A DNA stretch of 42,578 nucleotides from Vermiphilus sp. (GTDB taxonomy: Bacteria; Ratteibacteria; UBA8468; B48-G9; DTJG01). Under the pieces are notes generated by a model. The model did no database searches. It had not been told where the DNA came from and was given only the letters and a program-made list of their open reading frames with translations. Positions 42,108-42,578 of this stretch are shown piece after piece; position 1 is the first letter of the stretch, and every line of letters starts with the position of its first letter. The stretch lies in the NCBI GenBank assembly GCA_020722805.1, contig DYKA01000003.1, positions 1 to 42,578 on the forward strand, in the 5' to 3' direction. The translations under genes were made by a program, and so were the position numbers.

Positions 42108-42205
42108 AATGTGGATATTGCCGTATGTGGATACCCCAATGTCACGTCAGGATAACCACATCCTTGCCTGCTCGCACCCTTTGGGTTACCCACAATCTCC
42201 ACATT
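42108..42205. repeat. Imperfect long inverted repeat in the distal intergenic region
   Basis: AATGTGGATATTG (42108-42120) pairs with CAATCTCCACATT (42193-42205) at 12 of 13 positions. Inside it TGTGGATACCCCAA pairs with TTGGGTTACCCACA at 12 of 14. The element could fold into one long hairpin of about 98 bases. The minus-strand ORF 42014-42202 is probably a by-product. From 41934 to 42107 I see no gene or clear terminator. Confidence 0.55.
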
Positions 42206-42242
42206 ACTACTATTATTTTTTCAAAAACCTGAAAGACATAAA

Positions 42243-42376
42243 GTGGGTATCAAAGAAAAAAAACTTTTGGAAATAAAGACTGGCTCAAAAATTGAAATCA
42301 ACCCTACGGTGAAAAATTTTGACAAAAACTGGGGGGTAAAATGAGAGTGATAATTAAATCTGTAAATCCTCACTGA
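42243..42376 (+). pseudogene. Gene debris: 33-codon ORF tail overlapping an 11-codon ORF start
   Basis: From GTG 42243 a frame reads VGIKEKKLLEIKTGSKIEIN and stops at TGA 42342-42344. That stop overlaps ATG 42341 (ATGA), itself preceded by a strong GGGGGG purine tract, and the second frame gives only MRVIIKSVNPH before TGA 42374-42376. This looks like the end of one gene and the start of the next in an operon, both cut off by repeat-like DNA. The parent genes are not recognised. Confidence 0.35.
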
Positions 42377-42578
42377 ACCACGTTCGCCTCCCCCTTGCGG
42401 GAGTTTGCCAAAGCATCAGTGGCGGAAGTGGGGAGGCAGGCACTCAGGATGAGTGCGGTGGGGGTGATATAGTGGGGGTGATATAATAGAATGTCACCCT
42501 CACCCGAACCCGTCTTGCACTGCGTGCTTCGGTCAGCGGCCTCACCCTCTCGGCCTTAGTGCTATACGGTGCTCTTTC
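42377..42578. repeat. GC-richer repeat tract with tandem 14-mers
   Basis: GTGGGGGTGATATA occurs twice in direct tandem (42458-42471 and 42472-42485). CTCCCCCTTGCGGGAG and ACTCAGGATGAGT form local hairpins, and GCCTCCCC is matched by GGGGAGGC. CCCTCACCC and CCTCACCCTC follow. The composition is clearly more GC-rich than the coding DNA around it, and no gene is seen. Confidence 0.5.

Noticed and set aside
42014-42202. 62-residue minus-strand ORF
   Set aside because: It lies within the imperfect inverted repeat, has no ribosome binding site and shows no recognisable domain.
1-42578. CRISPR array, transposase, integrase, phage or toxin-antitoxin genes
   Set aside because: I looked for regularly spaced repeats and for the usual signature motifs and saw none; the repeats found are short, irregular or paired.

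Overview
The window is chromosomal DNA from an uncultured-type, Gram-negative, largely anaerobic bacterium. Base composition looks AT-leaning by eye. The Gram-negative envelope is shown by YidC with a long periplasmic domain, apolipoprotein N-acyltransferase, an RND efflux pump, a family 9 glycosyltransferase and lipoproteins. An anaerobic lifestyle is suggested by a flavodiiron/rubredoxin/NAD(P)H-reductase oxygen-removal set and a radical SAM protein. A prepilin with the H-X9-DG motif, two uroporphyrinogen-decarboxylase-like (UroD-like) proteins and a GH63-like glycosidase point towards the PVC or Omnitrophota/Ratteibacteria-like lineages. That placement is inference and not shown by a marker gene.

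Layout. (1) 244-9711, plus strand: one tightly packed run of purB, a degenerate ApgM-like protein, folK, panC, panD, a radical SAM protein, an NAD(P)H oxidoreductase, rubredoxin, a flavodiiron protein, lnt and rnc. (2) 9713-12733, minus strand: tRNA-Ala(CGC), surE, rpmH, rnpA, yidD, yidC. (3) 12816-26019, plus strand: mtlD; then from its own promoter a zinc alcohol dehydrogenase, E1 alpha, E1 beta and E2 of a 2-oxo acid/acetoin dehydrogenase, cysE, a five-LysM NlpC/P60 hydrolase, an aldose-epimerase-like protein and gatB; then ctpA, a YibQ-type deacetylase-fold protein and tsaD. (4) 26025-30587, minus strand: a prepilin with Ig-like domains, a YfcE-like phosphoesterase, cinA, mltG. (5) 30762-34806, plus strand: a carbohydrate-type cluster of UroD-like protein, GH63-like glycosidase split by an in-frame amber codon, and a second UroD-like protein split by a frameshift. 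(6) 34901-39400, plus strand: an efflux operon with a structured leader, a 29-residue lipoprotein-like ORF, a HlyD-type adaptor and an RND pump. (7) 39399-42578: tRNA-Thr(CGT), a rhomboid protease with TPRs, a family 9 glycosyltransferase, a small lipoprotein, then about 650 bases of repeats and gene debris.

The most striking signal is two promoters of identical geometry. Each has TTGACT, a 17-base spacer, a TAnnnT -10 box and exactly six bases before the ATG. They lie in front of purB and of the prepilin gene, neither of which has a Shine-Dalgarno sequence. Both messages are predicted to be leaderless, while neighbouring genes such as mtlD and the alcohol dehydrogenase have ordinary leaders with ribosome binding sites. 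Other points of note are the ApgM pseudoenzyme inside a housekeeping operon, the two adjacent broken genes of the glycosidase/UroD cluster, the palindrome-rich efflux leader containing a near-copy of the ctpA 3' end, and the fusion of a pseudopilin to about four Ig-like domains. No CRISPR array, transposase or phage gene was seen.
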